Part shown: positions 52,085 to 61,749 of the stretch, piece after piece
Layout of the letters: each line of letters opens with the position of its first letter
Numbering within the stretch: position 1 is the stretch's first letter
NCBI GenBank assembly: GCA_965198495.1
Contig: CBDAPL010000001.1
Coordinates: 1,116,001-1,180,000, forward strand
Source: RH-AL1 sp965198495
Lineage (GTDB): Bacteria > Pseudomonadota > Alphaproteobacteria > Rhizobiales > Beijerinckiaceae
Reading direction: 5' to 3'
Length of the DNA stretch: 64,000 nucleotides
Position numbers and translations under genes: made by a program
The notes under the pieces: generated by a model
The model's database searches: none
Told to the model about the DNA's origin: nothing
The model's input: the letters and a program-made list of their open reading frames with translations, nothing else

Positions 52085-53020
52085 TCAAGCTACTGCGACG
52101 CCTTGTGCGGAGGAGTGGCCGGTCGAGGCCGGGTCGCGCTCGAGCCCGGGCGAGACGATCAAGGGGCCGGCGAAGCGCGCCGGGCCGCCAGCGTCCATCG
52201 AGCGCGCCTGGATGTCCTTGGACCGGTGGACCAGAAAATCGACGAGGTGGTTGCGGATCCGGTAGAACTGAGGATCGTGGTGCATCGTCTCGCGCTCGCG
52301 GCCCCTCGGCATGGTGTTGATTACGATCTCCGCGATGCTCGCGTGCGGGCCGTTGCTCATCAGTAGGATGCGGTCGGACAGGAGGATCGCCTCGTCGACG
52401 TCGTGCGTGATCATGAAGACGGTCTGACGGATCTGCAAGCAGATGCGCAGCAGCTCGTCCTGGACGACGCCGCGCGTCAGCGCGTCGAGCGCACCGAAGG
52501 GCTCGTCCATGAGGAGCATCTTGGGCTGGATCGAGAAGGCTCGGGCGATGCCGACGCGCTGCTTCATGCCTCCCGACAGCTCGGAGGGCTTCTTGTCGGC
52601 CGCGGCCTTCAAGCCGACCATCGCGACGTAACGCTCGCAATGGGCCTTCAGCTCGGCGGCCTTCATGGCCGGGAAGCGCGAGCGGACCGCGAAGGCGATG
52701 TTCTGGCGTACGGTGAGCCAGGGGAAAAGCGCGTGGCTCTGGAACACGACGCCCCTGTCCAACGAAGGCCCGGATATCTGGCGCCCGTCCATGATGACGT
52801 GGCCCCTAGTCGGCTCTTCGAGGCCGGCGAGGATCTTGAGGATGGTGCTCTTGCCGCAGCCCGAGTGGCCGAGCACGCAAACGAACTCGCCTTCTGCGAT
52901 GGCGAACCCGACGCCCTCGAAAACGGCCGGTGCCTTGGGTGCGTAGACCTTCGCGAGATCCTCCACGATGAGGAAGGGTTTGCCGGTGGCGGCGCCGCGG
53001 GCGACGGGATCAGTCCGCAT
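52085..53020 (-). CDS. ABC transporter ATPase, NrtD/CynD-like
   Basis: A 311-residue ATPase. Walker A GHSGCGKST, Q-loop VVFQSHALFPW, signature LSGGMKQRVGIARAF, Walker B MLLMDEPFGALD, H-loop ITHDVDEA. The C-terminal MPRGRERETMHHDPQFYRIR is the tail typical of nitrate/cyanate-type ATPases (NrtD, CynD). The last 45 residues are unusual, low-complexity and likely a tail extended by mutation. It overlaps the permease gene by 11 bases and is the last gene of the six-gene operon from osmC. Confidence 0.87.
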   Translation of the reverse strand: MRTDPVARGAATGKPFLIVEDLAKVYAPKAPAVFEGVGFAIAEGEFVCVLGHSGCGKSTILKILAGLEEPTRGHVIMDGRQISGPSLDRGVVFQSHALFPWLTVRQNIAFAVRSRFPAMKAAELKAHCERYVAMVGLKAAADKKPSELSGGMKQRVGIARAFSIQPKMLLMDEPFGALDALTRGVVQDELLRICLQIRQTVFMITHDVDEAILLSDRILLMSNGPHASIAEIVINTMPRGRERETMHHDPQFYRIRNHLVDFLVHRSKDIQARSMDAGGPARFAGPLIVSPGLERDPASTGHSSAQGVAVA

Positions 53021-53870
53021 AGGTCACCTTCCTCTGAAGCTGCTGAAAAAGGAGGTCGAGCAGCATGCCGACGACGCCGATCAGGAGCACCGCGAAAATC
53101 ACGTTCGCGAGCGAGAGATTGTTCCACTGGTTCCAGACGAAGTAGCCGATTCCCGTGCCGCCCACGAGCATCTCGGCCGCCACGATCACCAGCCACGCGA
53201 TGCCCATGGAGATGCGCATGCCGGTGACGATCGTCGGCGCCGCCGCCGGAAGCATGACGAGGAAGGCCCGTCGCAGGGGTTTGACCTCCAACGTCCGAGC
53301 GACGTCCAGCAGTTCGACGCGGACCCCGGCGACGCCGAACGCGGTGTTGATCAACATCGGCCAGATCGAGCAGACGAAGATCACGAAGATGCTGGAGAGA
53401 TTGGAATCCTTGATCGTGTAGAGGGCCAGCGGCATCCAGGCCAAGGGCGAGATGGGCTTCAGCACCTGTATGATGGGATCGAGCGCCCTGTAGAGGAGAG
53501 GCGACATCCCGATGAGGAAGCCGGCGGGGATCGCGAACAGTACCGCGAGCGCGTAACCAAGCGCGACGCGTCCGAGCGAATAGGCGATCTGGATGCCGAT
53601 GCCCTTGTCGTTGGGGCCGCCGTCGTGGAACGGGTGGGAGAGGAGAGCGGCCGCGTTCGTCGCGAATTCGGCCGGCGTCGGGAAGCCGACGACCTTCGTC
53701 TCGGCCCCGCTGCCGGACGGCGCATGACCCATCAGTGCCTCGTACTCCGCGTCGGCGGGGTTCGCCGCCGCCGCCGGCTTCGTCGGCGCCATGGTCGCGC
53801 CCTGCCAAACCAGGATGGTCGCGAGCACCACGAGCAGCGTGAGCGCGGCCGCCTTCAGACGGTTCTTCAT
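53010..53870 (-). CDS. ABC transporter permease, NrtB-like
   Basis: A 286-residue permease. An N-terminal helix (LKAAALTLLVVLATILVW) is followed by a 60-residue hydrophilic stretch that NrtB proteins also have, then five helices. The EAA loop is LLDVARTLEVKPLRRAFLVMLP, and WLVIVAAEMLVGGTGIGYFVWN is the NrtB/SsuC signature. It starts 10 bases after the binding-protein gene. NrtB-like permeases serve nitrate, bicarbonate, cyanate or aliphatic sulfonates; the sulfur-linked neighbours favour an organosulfur substrate here, but this is inference. Confidence 0.86.
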   Translation of the reverse strand: MKNRLKAAALTLLVVLATILVWQGATMAPTKPAAAANPADAEYEALMGHAPSGSGAETKVVGFPTPAEFATNAAALLSHPFHDGGPNDKGIGIQIAYSLGRVALGYALAVLFAIPAGFLIGMSPLLYRALDPIIQVLKPISPLAWMPLALYTIKDSNLSSIFVIFVCSIWPMLINTAFGVAGVRVELLDVARTLEVKPLRRAFLVMLPAAAPTIVTGMRISMGIAWLVIVAAEMLVGGTGIGYFVWNQWNNLSLANVIFAVLLIGVVGMLLDLLFQQLQRKVTYAD

Positions 53871-53880
53871 GTCCGCGACC

Positions 53881-55257
53881 TCACGTGCGCTTGATCGCGA
53901 AGCTGGCGGCGTAGGCGGCCGGCTGGGTCGGATCGTAGGTCCGGCCCATGACGGTGATCTTCTCCAGGCCGCTCGTATTGGCCGTCGCCGGCACCGGCAT
54001 GCCCAGCTCCGTCATCAGGCGGGTCGCGTCGGTCAATTCGAAGACCTGGCGGGCGATGGCCGCATAGTCGACATCCTGTTTGATGTATCCCCAGCGCCGC
54101 ATCTGAGTGAGCATCCAGGTCGCCATCGAGTACCAGGGCACGGGGCTGAAGCCGATCCGGTCGGGAACGTCCCGGACGTTGCCCAGGCCATCGGCGAAAT
54201 GGCCGGTAAGCGCCTGGCGCACCACGGCCTCGGGCTGGTTGAGGTACTGGCTGGGCGAGATCGCCTTGGCGATGGCGGCACGGTTGGCGTGGTCGTTGGC
54301 GGCGGCGGCCGCCTTCAGCATGGCGCGATAGAGCGCCGCGAAGCTGTTGGGAGCCTGGTCGATGAACCTCTGCGACACGCCGAAGGCGCAGCACGGATGC
54401 CCGTCCCAGATCTCCTTGGTAAGCAAGTGGATGAAGCCGATCTCGTCGTAGACCGCCCGCTGGTTGAAGGGCTCCGGTCCCAGGAACCCGTCGATGTTCC
54501 CGGCGCGCAGGTTGGCCACCATGTCCGCCGGAGACGTGATCCGCAGCTGGACGTCCTTATCGGGATCGATGCCGTGCTCCGCCAGGTAGTAGCGAAGCAG
54601 AAAGTTGTGCATCGAATAGTCGAAGGGGATCGCGAACCTGAAGCCCTTCCAGTTCCTCGGATCGCGGTTGTTTTTGTGCTTCAGGGCGAGCGTGATCGCC
54701 TGCCCGTTGACGTTCTGGATCGTGGCGACCCGCATCGGCTGGGCCTCGGAAGCCAGGCCCAGCGAGATCGACAGGGGCATGGGCGAAAGGAAATGCGAAG
54801 CGTCGAGCTCGGCGTTCAGCATCTGGTCGCGCACGAGCGCCCAGCCGGCCGTCTTCCTCAGCGAGACGTCCAATCCCTCGTTGCGGTAGAAGCCGAGCGG
54901 ATCGGCCATGATCAGGGGCGTCGCGCAGCAGATCGGGATGAAGCCGATCTTCAACTCCTTCTTCTCGAGCGCACCCTTCGACTCCGTAGCCATGGCCTGG
55001 AGGGACTGCAGCGGCAAGAGCGAGTGGATCGCCGCCATCGCCGTCGACGTCCCGACGGCCTTCAGGAAGCGCCTCCGCGCGCGGTCGTCGGGGATCAGCG
55101 CCCTTACGGCCGCCATCTCCATGAAGTCGCGGGACAGGTCCTCCGCATCGCTGCCGCGCTTCGGGTTCCGGGCTGTCGCGCCGTTGCGGCAGCCGCAGGC
55201 GCAACCGGCGAGGTGGCTCTCGGGATCGAACGGCCTGTAGTTGTTCTCGTCGGTCAT
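53881..55257 (-). CDS. ABC substrate-binding protein, NrtA/CmpA-like, Tat-exported
   Basis: A 458-residue binding protein. The signal is unusual: a hydrophilic N-terminus with three alternating cysteines (GCACGC, residues 18-23) precedes the twin-arginine motif RARRRFLKAVG at residues 59-69 and the hydrophobic core TSTAMAAIHSLLPL. The mature part is NrtA/CmpA-like (KIGFIPICCATPLIMADPLG, GFRFAIPFDYSMHNFLLRYY, GNIDGFLGPEPFNQRAVYDE, EIWDGHPCCAFGVS). ATG 55257 was selected since MTDENNYRPFDPESHLAGC is the conserved start. Ligand unknown; nitrate or bicarbonate by family, a sulfonate or sulfite by context. Confidence 0.85.
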   Translation of the reverse strand: MTDENNYRPFDPESHLAGCACGCRNGATARNPKRGSDAEDLSRDFMEMAAVRALIPDDRARRRFLKAVGTSTAMAAIHSLLPLQSLQAMATESKGALEKKELKIGFIPICCATPLIMADPLGFYRNEGLDVSLRKTAGWALVRDQMLNAELDASHFLSPMPLSISLGLASEAQPMRVATIQNVNGQAITLALKHKNNRDPRNWKGFRFAIPFDYSMHNFLLRYYLAEHGIDPDKDVQLRITSPADMVANLRAGNIDGFLGPEPFNQRAVYDEIGFIHLLTKEIWDGHPCCAFGVSQRFIDQAPNSFAALYRAMLKAAAAANDHANRAAIAKAISPSQYLNQPEAVVRQALTGHFADGLGNVRDVPDRIGFSPVPWYSMATWMLTQMRRWGYIKQDVDYAAIARQVFELTDATRLMTELGMPVPATANTSGLEKITVMGRTYDPTQPAAYAASFAIKRT

Positions 55258-55299
55258 AGGCTCGCCTTTCGAGGTGAGGGAAACGGCGGGGTCCAAACT

Positions 55300-56634
55300 T
55301 CAGGCCGTGAGGCGCGCCACCAGGGCGTCGCCGCGCCATTGCTCCATAGCGAGACCCGCGTCGTCGTCGACGAGCACGCGCCACTCCGCGTCGGCGGCCG
55401 GCACCCCGTGCATCTCGATGGGCGCGGACCTCGCCTTGAGGCGCACGACGGGGTGCGCGTGGTCGTATCCCGGGTGCTCGAGGCCCAGGATATCTCGTGC
55501 GATGACGCTCGCCTGCTTGGCGATCGGTTCGATGTACCGACACGGCTGGCCGGCGATGCTGATGCAGTCGCCGAGGCCGTAGATGTTGGGCACGCTCGTG
55601 CGCAGGGTCCGCGGATCGACCGCGACGCCTCGCTCGAAGGCCAGCCCCGCGGTCTCCGCCAAGCGGCTGGGTGTCGACAGGCCGATCGCGGAGATGACGA
55701 CGTCGGCGTCGAAGCGACGTCCGTCGGACGTCTCGACCCGCTTCGACGACCCGAAGGCGGTCACCTCGGCAACCTCCACGGGGCCGAGGAAGGCGACGCC
55801 GAGCCCTTCCAGGCCCTTGCGCACGCGCGCGGCGGCCTGCGCGGGGAAGAACGCGTCGACGGGCGCGGCTCCGCGATGGAGGAGGGTGACCGCGTGGCCC
55901 GCTCGGGCGAGATCCTCGGACAATTCGCAGCCCACCAATCCGGCGCCGATCACGACGACGCGCTTGCGTTCCCCCTGCAGGGCCGCGAACAGCGCCGACC
56001 AGGACCGGTAATCGTTGATGCGCCAGCACAGCGAAGCGGGAAGCCCCGCCGACGCCGTGGGCCGAGCTCCCTGCGCGAGCACGAGATGGGAGTACGCCAG
56101 GGGTCCGCGCGTCGTACGAAGGCGATTCAGGGTCGCCTGAATGCGAACCGCGAAGGTCCTCTCGAGCAGCCGGACGCGCAACCGCCGGCCATTGTCTCCG
56201 CCGACGGCTTTGCGGACCTTTTCCGGTGACGCGCCTCGCGAGAGGGCGATCGAAAGTTCAGGCTTGTGGTAGACGTCGCCGTCGCAGCCCGTCACGATCG
56301 TGACGGGGATCGTCGCGTCGCGCTCGCGCAAGGCCTCGGCGACGCTCCAGCCGGCCGCGCCGGCTCCCACGATCACGACGCCCGACCTGCGGGACGGCGC
56401 CGTCGCGACGGCCGCCAGCGTCGCCATGGCGCGACGCACGTAGGGTTCGAAGTCCGACTTGGTGACCCCGCAGATCGGGCACTCCCAATCGTCCGGGATG
56501 GCTTCGTACCTGGTCCCGGGTGGAAGACCGCTGTCGGGGTCGCCGAGCTCCTCGTCGTAGATGAGCCCGCAGGCGCGACAGATGTACTGGCGCCAGTCCG
56601 CGACCGCCGCGGCCCCGTCGAACGGCTCGCTCAT
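55300..56634 (-). CDS. Rubredoxin fused to NAD(P)H:rubredoxin reductase-like flavoprotein
   Basis: A 444-residue fusion. Residues 14-66 are a rubredoxin with iron ligands Cys19, Cys22, Cys52 and Cys55 (CRACGLIYDE, WECPICGVTKSDF). From residue 85 follows a pyridine-nucleotide-disulfide oxidoreductase-like FAD domain: VVIVGAGAAGWSVAEALRER for FAD, VVVIGAGLVGCELSEDLARA for NAD(P)H, and NIYGLGDCISIAGQP near the end. It probably hands electrons from NAD(P)H to a monooxygenase or to the acyl-CoA dehydrogenase-like protein encoded just upstream, whose stop overlaps its ATG (ATGA). Rubredoxin and reductase are normally separate proteins (AlkG and AlkT). Confidence 0.87.
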   Translation of the reverse strand: MSEPFDGAAAVADWRQYICRACGLIYDEELGDPDSGLPPGTRYEAIPDDWECPICGVTKSDFEPYVRRAMATLAAVATAPSRRSGVVIVGAGAAGWSVAEALRERDATIPVTIVTGCDGDVYHKPELSIALSRGASPEKVRKAVGGDNGRRLRVRLLERTFAVRIQATLNRLRTTRGPLAYSHLVLAQGARPTASAGLPASLCWRINDYRSWSALFAALQGERKRVVVIGAGLVGCELSEDLARAGHAVTLLHRGAAPVDAFFPAQAAARVRKGLEGLGVAFLGPVEVAEVTAFGSSKRVETSDGRRFDADVVISAIGLSTPSRLAETAGLAFERGVAVDPRTLRTSVPNIYGLGDCISIAGQPCRYIEPIAKQASVIARDILGLEHPGYDHAHPVVRLKARSAPIEMHGVPAADAEWRVLVDDDAGLAMEQWRGDALVARLTA

Positions 56635-57803
56635 CGCGGCATCTCCTCCTGCGAGAGACGGTCGATCTCCCATCGAAGGTGCTTGATCGCCGGCGTGACG
56701 ATGGCGACGAAGTGCGCCTCGCGGACCCGTCGCTGGGGAGCGGCCGACATGAGGTAGCCGCGGGCGCCCTGGTGCAGCAACGCGGACTGCGAGGCCCGCA
56801 AGGCGAGTTCGGAGCCGTGCGCGCGGGCGTCGAGCACGTCGATGAGATAGTCGCGGCCGCCTTCGTAGGGGGTCTCGGCGAGCTTCGCGATGCGGGCGCC
56901 GAGCTCGTCCAATTCGCCTTGGATCTCGTCAGGACGGTCGTTGAGGAAACGGTTCACGTGGCCGAGGGTCTGCTCGACCTCCCACATGGAATCGATGCTG
57001 CCCTGGACCGTGCCCATCGCCATGCCCGTCTGCAGCAGGATGAAGACGGCCTTGATCTTTTCGATGAAGGGTCGGGCCGGATCCGCGACGAGGTCGTCCT
57101 CGCCGACGAAACGGTCCTGAAGCCGCATTCCCCAGGTGCTCGATCCCTCCATCCCCGAGAAGGAGGGACAAGGCTTGAGTTCGACCGCGTCGTCGAAGCG
57201 GAGGATGAAGAGGATCTCGTGCGAGAGCGACCCGTCGGCGGCGTAGACGCCGGCCATCGCGCCGCAGTACTGGCCCGGACCTATGTGGCTTACCCAGGGT
57301 AGCGACCCGGACACGGAGTAGCCGCCTCGCACCCTCGTGGCGCGCAAGAGAATGGGCTCTATGCCGGCGAGCGACTTCATCGGATTGGACAGGGCCGTCC
57401 CGCCGAACGTCTCGCCGCGCTGGTGTCGGTCGAGGACGTGACCCGTCAAGGCGGGGTTGCCCGATTGCTCGAGGTAGATGCCGCAGACGTCGTGGCACCA
57501 CATCAGGAAGCCGGTCGTCCCGCAGACCCCACTCGCGGCCCGCATCGCCGCGATCGAGACGCCGACCCGGCAGCCGTTGCGATCGAGATGGGCGCCGAGC
57601 GCCCCCGCTTCGCCGAAGGCCCGCAGGATCTCGACGGGGTAATGGCCCCCGTCGATCCGCGGCGCCGCGGCCTTGAGTTGTCCCTCGGCGATATCCGTGG
57701 CGGCACGGAGGATGGCGGCGCCGTCCTCGACGGCGGCTTCTCGGGAGAAGTCGCCGTGGAAGGCGTCGTCGGACGTGCGTTCCAGGACCGTGGCGTCTTG
57801 CAT
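56631..57803 (-). CDS. Acyl-CoA dehydrogenase-family flavoprotein (SfnB/DszC-like)
   Basis: A 390-residue member of the acyl-CoA dehydrogenase superfamily. It has the N-terminal helical domain (FGEAGALGAHLDRNGCRVGV, SGVCGTTGFLMWCHDVCGIY), a middle beta domain (RVRGGYSVSGSLPWVSHIGP) and the C-terminal helical domain (AVFILLQTGMAMGTVQGSID, GYLMSAAPQRRVREAHFVAI). The usual catalytic glutamate near the C-terminal domain is not obvious, and substrates of CoA type are not suggested by neighbours. SfnB and DszC-like members oxidise sulfones, sulfonates or thiols with reduced flavin. With the rubredoxin reductase and ABC importer in the same operon, this reading is likely but unproved. Confidence 0.8.
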   Translation of the reverse strand: MQDATVLERTSDDAFHGDFSREAAVEDGAAILRAATDIAEGQLKAAAPRIDGGHYPVEILRAFGEAGALGAHLDRNGCRVGVSIAAMRAASGVCGTTGFLMWCHDVCGIYLEQSGNPALTGHVLDRHQRGETFGGTALSNPMKSLAGIEPILLRATRVRGGYSVSGSLPWVSHIGPGQYCGAMAGVYAADGSLSHEILFILRFDDAVELKPCPSFSGMEGSSTWGMRLQDRFVGEDDLVADPARPFIEKIKAVFILLQTGMAMGTVQGSIDSMWEVEQTLGHVNRFLNDRPDEIQGELDELGARIAKLAETPYEGGRDYLIDVLDARAHGSELALRASQSALLHQGARGYLMSAAPQRRVREAHFVAIVTPAIKHLRWEIDRLSQEEMPR

Positions 57804-57850
57804 GGCGTTCTCGGGATGGGAGGAGATGGACCGGCTGGGCGACGCCGGCG

Positions 57851-58402
57851 TCAGTCGGCGAGGCCGATCTCGAAGGGGATCGGGTTCCGCATCGTGTTGG
57901 CGACCGGCGAGTAGCGGTTGGCGTGGCGCACGATCTCGTCGAGCTCCTCGCGCGAGGCGTCGCCTTCGAGGAGCACCTTCACGCGGATCGCCTGGAAGCC
58001 CATCTCCTCGGGTGTCTTCTCCGCGCCTCCCGCTCCCCAGGCGGCGGGGTTGCCGATGTCGCCTTCCAGCTTGACCTCCAGCCTGGTCAGCTTGACCTGC
58101 TTCCAGGTCGCCACCGCCGTGATGCCGACGGCGATGCAGCCGCCGAGGCCGGAGAGCACGATCTCGCCGGGCGCGGGCGCGGTGTCGTCGCCGAAGAGGT
58201 GAAGCGGCTCGTCGACCACGACCGGGCCGTGCTCGCCGACGTAGCTCAGCGAGCGGTACTTGCCCTGCATGACCGTGTGGACCTTGTTTGTCCCGCGGGC
58301 TGAAGGGTTGTTGCGGCCCTTCTCGGCGAAGCCGACAAGGCCGTCGCGGTCGATGGGGGCGAGGAAGGTTGCTGAGGCGGTCTTCGTGGCGGGGTCGGTC
58401 AT
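57851..58402 (-). CDS. OsmC-family protein
   Basis: A 183-residue OsmC/Ohr-like protein. The conserved region is VVDEPLHLFGDDTAPAPGEI VLSGLGGCIAVG, containing the family's first redox cysteine; FQAIRVKVLLEGDASREELD and HANRYSPVANTMRNPI follow. The second cysteine of Ohr-type peroxidases is missing (Ser or Val instead), so peroxidase activity of the classical kind is doubtful; OsmC proteins of this shape occur in sulfur-acquisition operons. ATG 58402 lies 47 bases after a candidate sigma-54 promoter. It is the first gene of the six-gene operon, 47 bases before the acyl-CoA dehydrogenase-like gene. Confidence 0.84.
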   Translation of the reverse strand: MTDPATKTASATFLAPIDRDGLVGFAEKGRNNPSARGTNKVHTVMQGKYRSLSYVGEHGPVVVDEPLHLFGDDTAPAPGEIVLSGLGGCIAVGITAVATWKQVKLTRLEVKLEGDIGNPAAWGAGGAEKTPEEMGFQAIRVKVLLEGDASREELDEIVRHANRYSPVANTMRNPIPFEIGLAD

Positions 58403-58448
58403 GTGCGCATTCCTGGATGACGACCGGTTCACCCGGCCGCAACCCTCT

Positions 58449-58467
58449 GTATCAAGGGACGTACCAA
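58449..58467 (-). promoter_or_regulatory. Candidate sigma-54 (-24/-12) promoter of the osmC operon
   Basis: On the minus strand: TTGGTACGTCCCTTGATAC. It fits YTGGCACG-N4-TTGCW with correct spacing, apart from T for C in the -24 box and A for C in the -12 GC pair. The downstream gene starts 47 bases later, and a sigma-54 activator is encoded immediately upstream. Confidence 0.5.
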
Positions 58468-58558
58468 CGCGCGCTGCACGCGGTCGATTCTGAAAGACAA
58501 GTTCGCGCAACAGCTTATCGGCATGTGTATCTTGTACGATCAGAGACGATGGTCGGCA

Positions 58559-58578
58559 ATGTCGACAATTGTCGACAT
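58559..58578. promoter_or_regulatory. 20-bp perfect palindrome, candidate activator-binding site
   Basis: ATGTCGACAATTGTCGACAT is a perfect palindrome about 95 bases upstream of the candidate -24 box, the usual distance for enhancer-like sites of sigma-54 activators. It lies between the activator gene and the osmC operon. Confidence 0.6.
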
Positions 58579-58599
58579 TATCAACGCGAGCTGACCGCG

Positions 58600-60183
<1,584 letters not shown>

Positions 60184-60609
60184 CGCTCGATGGCCAATCC
60201 TCCCAGTAAGTCCCAAAGGGTAGCGCCTTTTCAAGACATGTGAAGAGCTTAGCGCGATGCTCTTCGGCTCCGCGGAGAAAGAGGCGGCATATTCAAATGA
60301 GGTCGTGCATGAACAAGCATGCCTTCGTCTTAAGCCCACAATCGAGTATTCACCCGTCCTTGAAAGTGATCGAGATCCAGCCTTCGCGTTTTGTGCGCGA
60401 CGGCGTGACGAGCGGCCTCATGAGGCAGTGTCGGCATGTTGGCCGTCTCACGCCTCACACCGCTGCAAGGAAATCGTATGCCGATTTTGACTGCTATCGC
60501 TTGCAACTTCTGACTGCTATCGCCTTGCAACGAGGGGCATGGGAAGAGTGCGCGCACAAGGCATCCGCGGTAAGCGACCCTTTCAGGGAATGATCGAGGA
60601 TCGAAGGCA
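60184..60609. other. Intergenic region, no gene seen
   Basis: About 425 bases between the sigma-54 activator gene and the DUF3606 gene. Frames on the plus strand are short and lack family resemblance. The activator's own promoter must lie here; no -24/-12 box was seen. Confidence 0.5.
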
Positions 60610-60792
60610 TTGGCTGGGTTGAAAGACAAGCGCGGCTTCATTGACAAGGACCGGCTGGACCTTTCCGAGCGCAAAGCGGTCGAATACTGGATGAAGCGGT
60701 GGGGAGTAACACGCGATCAAATTACCAGCGCCCATCGCAAGGCGGGGCTCATGATAAAAGACATCGCCGCGGAGCTCGGCAAGAAGCGTTAA
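60610..60792 (+). CDS. DUF3606 small protein
   Basis: A 60-residue protein from TTG 60610 with AAGG just upstream. It fits DUF3606: a basic start (KDKRGFIDKDRLDLSERKAV), the core EYWMKRWGVTRDQITSAHRK and a basic C-terminus. Members are small cytosolic proteins of unknown role, often stress-induced and seen in many alphaproteobacteria. No link to its neighbours is visible. Confidence 0.72.
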   Translation: MAGLKDKRGFIDKDRLDLSERKAVEYWMKRWGVTRDQITSAHRKAGLMIKDIAAELGKKR

Positions 60793-61020
60793 AGCGTCAA
60801 ATGGCCGAGGGCGGAATGACCGCTCTGGAGCAAGCCCATCGAGATAACCGTTGTTCGTTCAGATGGTGCTACGCCGATCTCAGCTGCGTCCGGGAAACGA
60901 CAGGTAGCGCCGCTATACCTACGATGGTCCGTGGCCGCGCATGGTCGATGCCGGGCGGACAAGCGGTCGGTGATCGCCTATTGGTCTTGGACGATGCATC
61001 AGAAGCGAGCAGTCTTACCC

Positions 61021-61635
61021 ATGGCGTCCGTCGACGACCCCGTGATCTCCAAGACGGAACGAACGGATAACCCGCAGCTCGGGGTCATCGGCCAGGAGCT
61101 GCACGCGTCCCGTCGCAAGCGGCAGCTCTCCCTCGAGCAATTGGCCGAGTTGTCCGGCGTCAGCCGCTCCATGATCTCCAAGATCGAGCGCGGCGAGGCG
61201 GTCCCGTCCACGACGGTGCTGGCGAAGCTCGCCGAGGCTTTGGGCGTGACTTTCTCGCAGTTGATGTCGCACCCCGTCGAGCGCGAGATCCTCCGGATCA
61301 AGGCGGATCGCCAACCCGTGCTGCACGACGCGGCCTCCGGCCTGGTGCGTCGCTGCCTTTCGCCGGTCCTGCCGGGCCGGGGCATCGACTGGGTGATCAA
61401 CACCTTGCCGCCGCGTGGCACCGCCGGGGATTTCGGCGCGCATCGCCGGGGCGTGGAGGAATACATCTTCGTGCAGAGCGGGCGCCTGAAGGCGGTCATC
61501 GGCGCCGAGATCGTGACGCTGGACACCGGCGATTCTTTGTACTTCCAGGCCGACGCTAACCATTCCTTCACCAACGTCGGTCGCGGCGACTGCGTCTACT
61601 TCCTCGTCATCGACAGTTCGCGGCTTCGGCGATAG
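61021..61635 (+). CDS. XRE-family regulator with C-terminal cupin domain
   Basis: A 204-residue regulator from ATG 61021 (60994 would add 9 residues). Residues 24-82 are a Cro/C1-type helix-turn-helix (LSLEQLAELSGVSRSMISKI ERGEAVP). Residues 130-200 are a cupin_2 barrel (GDFGAHRRGVEEYIFVQSGR, LDTGDSLYFQADANHSFTNV). Such proteins (PuuR/SutR-like) control small-molecule metabolism or sulfur use. It lies 114 bases upstream of the transporter gene and likely governs it together with sigma-54, since the consensus promoter lies between the two. Confidence 0.88.
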   Translation: MASVDDPVISKTERTDNPQLGVIGQELHASRRKRQLSLEQLAELSGVSRSMISKIERGEAVPSTTVLAKLAEALGVTFSQLMSHPVEREILRIKADRQPVLHDAASGLVRRCLSPVLPGRGIDWVINTLPPRGTAGDFGAHRRGVEEYIFVQSGRLKAVIGAEIVTLDTGDSLYFQADANHSFTNVGRGDCVYFLVIDSSRLRR

Positions 61636-61642
61636 CGCTTCG

Positions 61643-61670
61643 TCGTCGATTGGATCGGCGGGGTCGACGA
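61643..61670. repeat. Inverted repeat upstream of the sigma-54 promoter
   Basis: TCGTCGA, fourteen bases, TCGACGA. It ends 2 bases before the -24 box. Distance is too short for a usual activator site, so it may bind the XRE-cupin regulator as a repressor, or form a weak hairpin after that gene. Confidence 0.4.
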
Positions 61671-61672
61671 GA

Positions 61673-61689
61673 CTGGCACGACGCTTGCT
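61673..61689 (+). promoter_or_regulatory. Consensus sigma-54 promoter of the MHS transporter gene
   Basis: CTGGCACGACGCTTGCT matches the YTGGCACG-N4-TTGCW consensus exactly, with ten bases between GG and GC. It faces the transporter gene, whose ATG is about 60 bases downstream. A sigma-54 activator is encoded 1.5 kb away on the other strand. Confidence 0.8.
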
Positions 61690-61749
61690 CCCTTTTTGTG
61701 GATTTATTTCCTATGACCGGGAAATGATCGCCGCGAGGGTTTTCTGGCC

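Noticed and set aside
61643..61670. Inverted repeat as a terminator of the XRE-cupin gene
   Set aside because: Seven-base arms with a 14-base loop and no T-run directly after; the T-run at 61,692 lies beyond the promoter.
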